Below, piece after piece: positions 63,360-64,000 of a stretch of DNA of 64,000 nucleotides. The DNA lies in NCBI GenBank assembly GCA_900468065.1, contig UBTA01000044.1:62001-126000 (forward strand), in the 5' to 3' direction. Origin of the DNA: Hyphomicrobiales bacterium (GTDB lineage: Bacteria > Pseudomonadota > Alphaproteobacteria > Rhizobiales > Rhizobiaceae). The notes beneath the pieces are model-generated. The model searched no databases and was not told the origin of the DNA. It saw only the letters and a list, made by a program, of their open reading frames with translations. The stretch's first letter is position 1, and each line of letters begins with the position of its first letter. Made by a program: the position numbers and the translations under genes.

Positions 63360-64000
63360 TTACTCACTCACTATGTCCCATTTATCTCCAGGGTTAAACG
63401 CACGGATCTTTTCGGCGACCATGGTGGTGTCATCTCCCAAATCCGCCTCGTAAATGATACCGCTTTTGTTAACGACAAACGTTTTGACGCCGGTGATGCC
63501 GTATTTAACTGGCCATGCTACCAACCCGAAGCCCGCGATCATGTTGCCGTTGATGATGTAGTCATAAATTCCACCGGCAACATTTCCACCCTGTCCGGTA
63601 AGTACCCGGTAGCGGTAACCATTGTAACCAAGACCAGCTTTGGCCTTTTCAAGAGCATTGCCGTCGACTAGGGCCGGCCCGGCGGGACTTTCATCACCGC
63701 CCTGCTCGGAAGGCCAATAAAGCCCGTCATGCTGACCATCGCTACTGATCAGCTTTTGCGCATATTCGAGCACACCGTCGCCATCGCGATCTTCGGATGC
63801 ATAGTCTTCCTGGGCACCAACATAATCCCGCACTGTATCGACGGTAGAAATTTCGTTTTCGCCAACGCGGCGGTTGGCGATTTCTTCAAGTCCTGCATAG
63901 GTGTCGAACGCCCATTTTCCGTCTTGCGACTTGACGAGCGGGAATGGCAATGGCCAAAGCTGGTTTCCGATTTCCAGAACCTTGCCACCATCCCGATCCT
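63360..64000 (-). CDS. DUF2950 family protein, 5' partial
   Basis: The frame is open to the right edge, so the N-terminus lies outside the window. The visible part has the pattern of DUF2950 proteins (GGKVLEIGNQLWPLPFPLV, ENEISTVDTVRDYVGAQEDYAS, then YDYIINGNMIAGFGLVAWP and a final DKWDIVSE). These are exported, function unknown, and usually next to a DUF3300 gene, which cannot be seen here. No intact gene follows it within 100 bases. Confidence 0.82.
   Translation of the reverse strand, partial: DRDGGKVLEIGNQLWPLPFPLVKSQDGKWAFDTYAGLEEIANRRVGENEISTVDTVRDYVGAQEDYASEDRDGDGVLEYAQKLISSDGQHDGLYWPSEQGGDESPAGPALVDGNALEKAKAGLGYNGYRYRVLTGQGGNVAGGIYDYIINGNMIAGFGLVAWPVKYGITGVKTFVVNKSGIIYEADLGDDTTMVAEKIRAFNPGDKWDIVSE

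Noticed and set aside
1-64000. CRISPR array or phage defence locus
   Set aside because: No regularly spaced repeats, Cas, restriction-modification, retron or other defence gene was seen; the lone TniQ and HipA pieces are remnants.

Overview
The window looks like an accessory stretch of a high-GC alphaproteobacterial genome, most likely Rhizobiales (Rhizobium, Agrobacterium or Sinorhizobium type). The reasons are the protein families (TRAP and RbsC-type sugar importers, a FixJ-like regulator beside a sensor with an ABC_sub_bind-type domain, a cyclase-like winged-helix/TPR protein), GC-rich codon use and Shine-Dalgarno-led starts. Many broken genes and one damaged insertion sequence suggest a megaplasmid, chromid or island rather than a core chromosomal region. 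I saw no rRNA, tRNA, CRISPR array or replication genes.

Region 1 (1-14.6 kb) is a sugar-acid catabolic locus: an FAH-family hydrolase, a complete TRAP importer, a DMT permease, an enolase-superfamily dehydratase, a GntR/FadR repressor with a 31-bp palindrome in front of it, an SMP-30 lactonase and an RbsABC-like importer. A soluble GAF histidine kinase and a NarL-type regulator are divergent from the ABC operon. Region 2 (14.6-18.7 kb) holds a reductase/HxlR divergent pair and then wreckage: an excisionase-like fragment, a RecD-helicase tail, a TniQ tail fused head-on to a truncated betaine/choline-type binding-protein gene, and a decayed chloroperoxidase-like hydrolase.

Region 3 (18.7-34.7 kb) is the most unusual part. 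A seven-gene minus-strand operon encodes only exported proteins: sulfatase, HAD phosphatase, Gly-rich protein, eight-heme cytochrome fused to TPRs, lipoprotein alpha/beta hydrolase and two outer-membrane barrels. It is divergent from a periplasm-sensing kinase, a FixJ-like regulator, a lone receiver, a Cys-rich repeat protein, an OmpA-like protein, a 58-residue lipoprotein and a second sulfatase. A 14-base motif, CCAAAGG(G)ACAATA, lies in three of its promoter regions, each time oriented toward the gene it would control. I propose this as a co-regulated periplasmic system with no described counterpart that I know.

Region 4 (34.7-44.2 kb) is low-density accessory DNA with small unknown genes, an exonuclease, a truncated phospholipase-D-like gene, an ISNCY-type transposase with two frameshifts, a second copy of the lipoprotein hydrolase and remnants of hlyD and hipA. 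Region 5 (44.2-61.3 kb) reads as a pH and proton-motive-force island: a membrane protein/HlyD pair, a Ca2+/H+ antiporter, a K+ channel, a SulP transporter, an AspT-like antiporter, a 903-residue Orn/Lys/Arg-type decarboxylase, AspT and aspartate 4-decarboxylase, and an AI-2E family permease. A decayed third AspT-like gene lies nearby. Region 6 (61.4-64 kb) has a winged-helix/TolB/TPR regulator-like membrane protein and a DUF2950 gene cut by the window edge.
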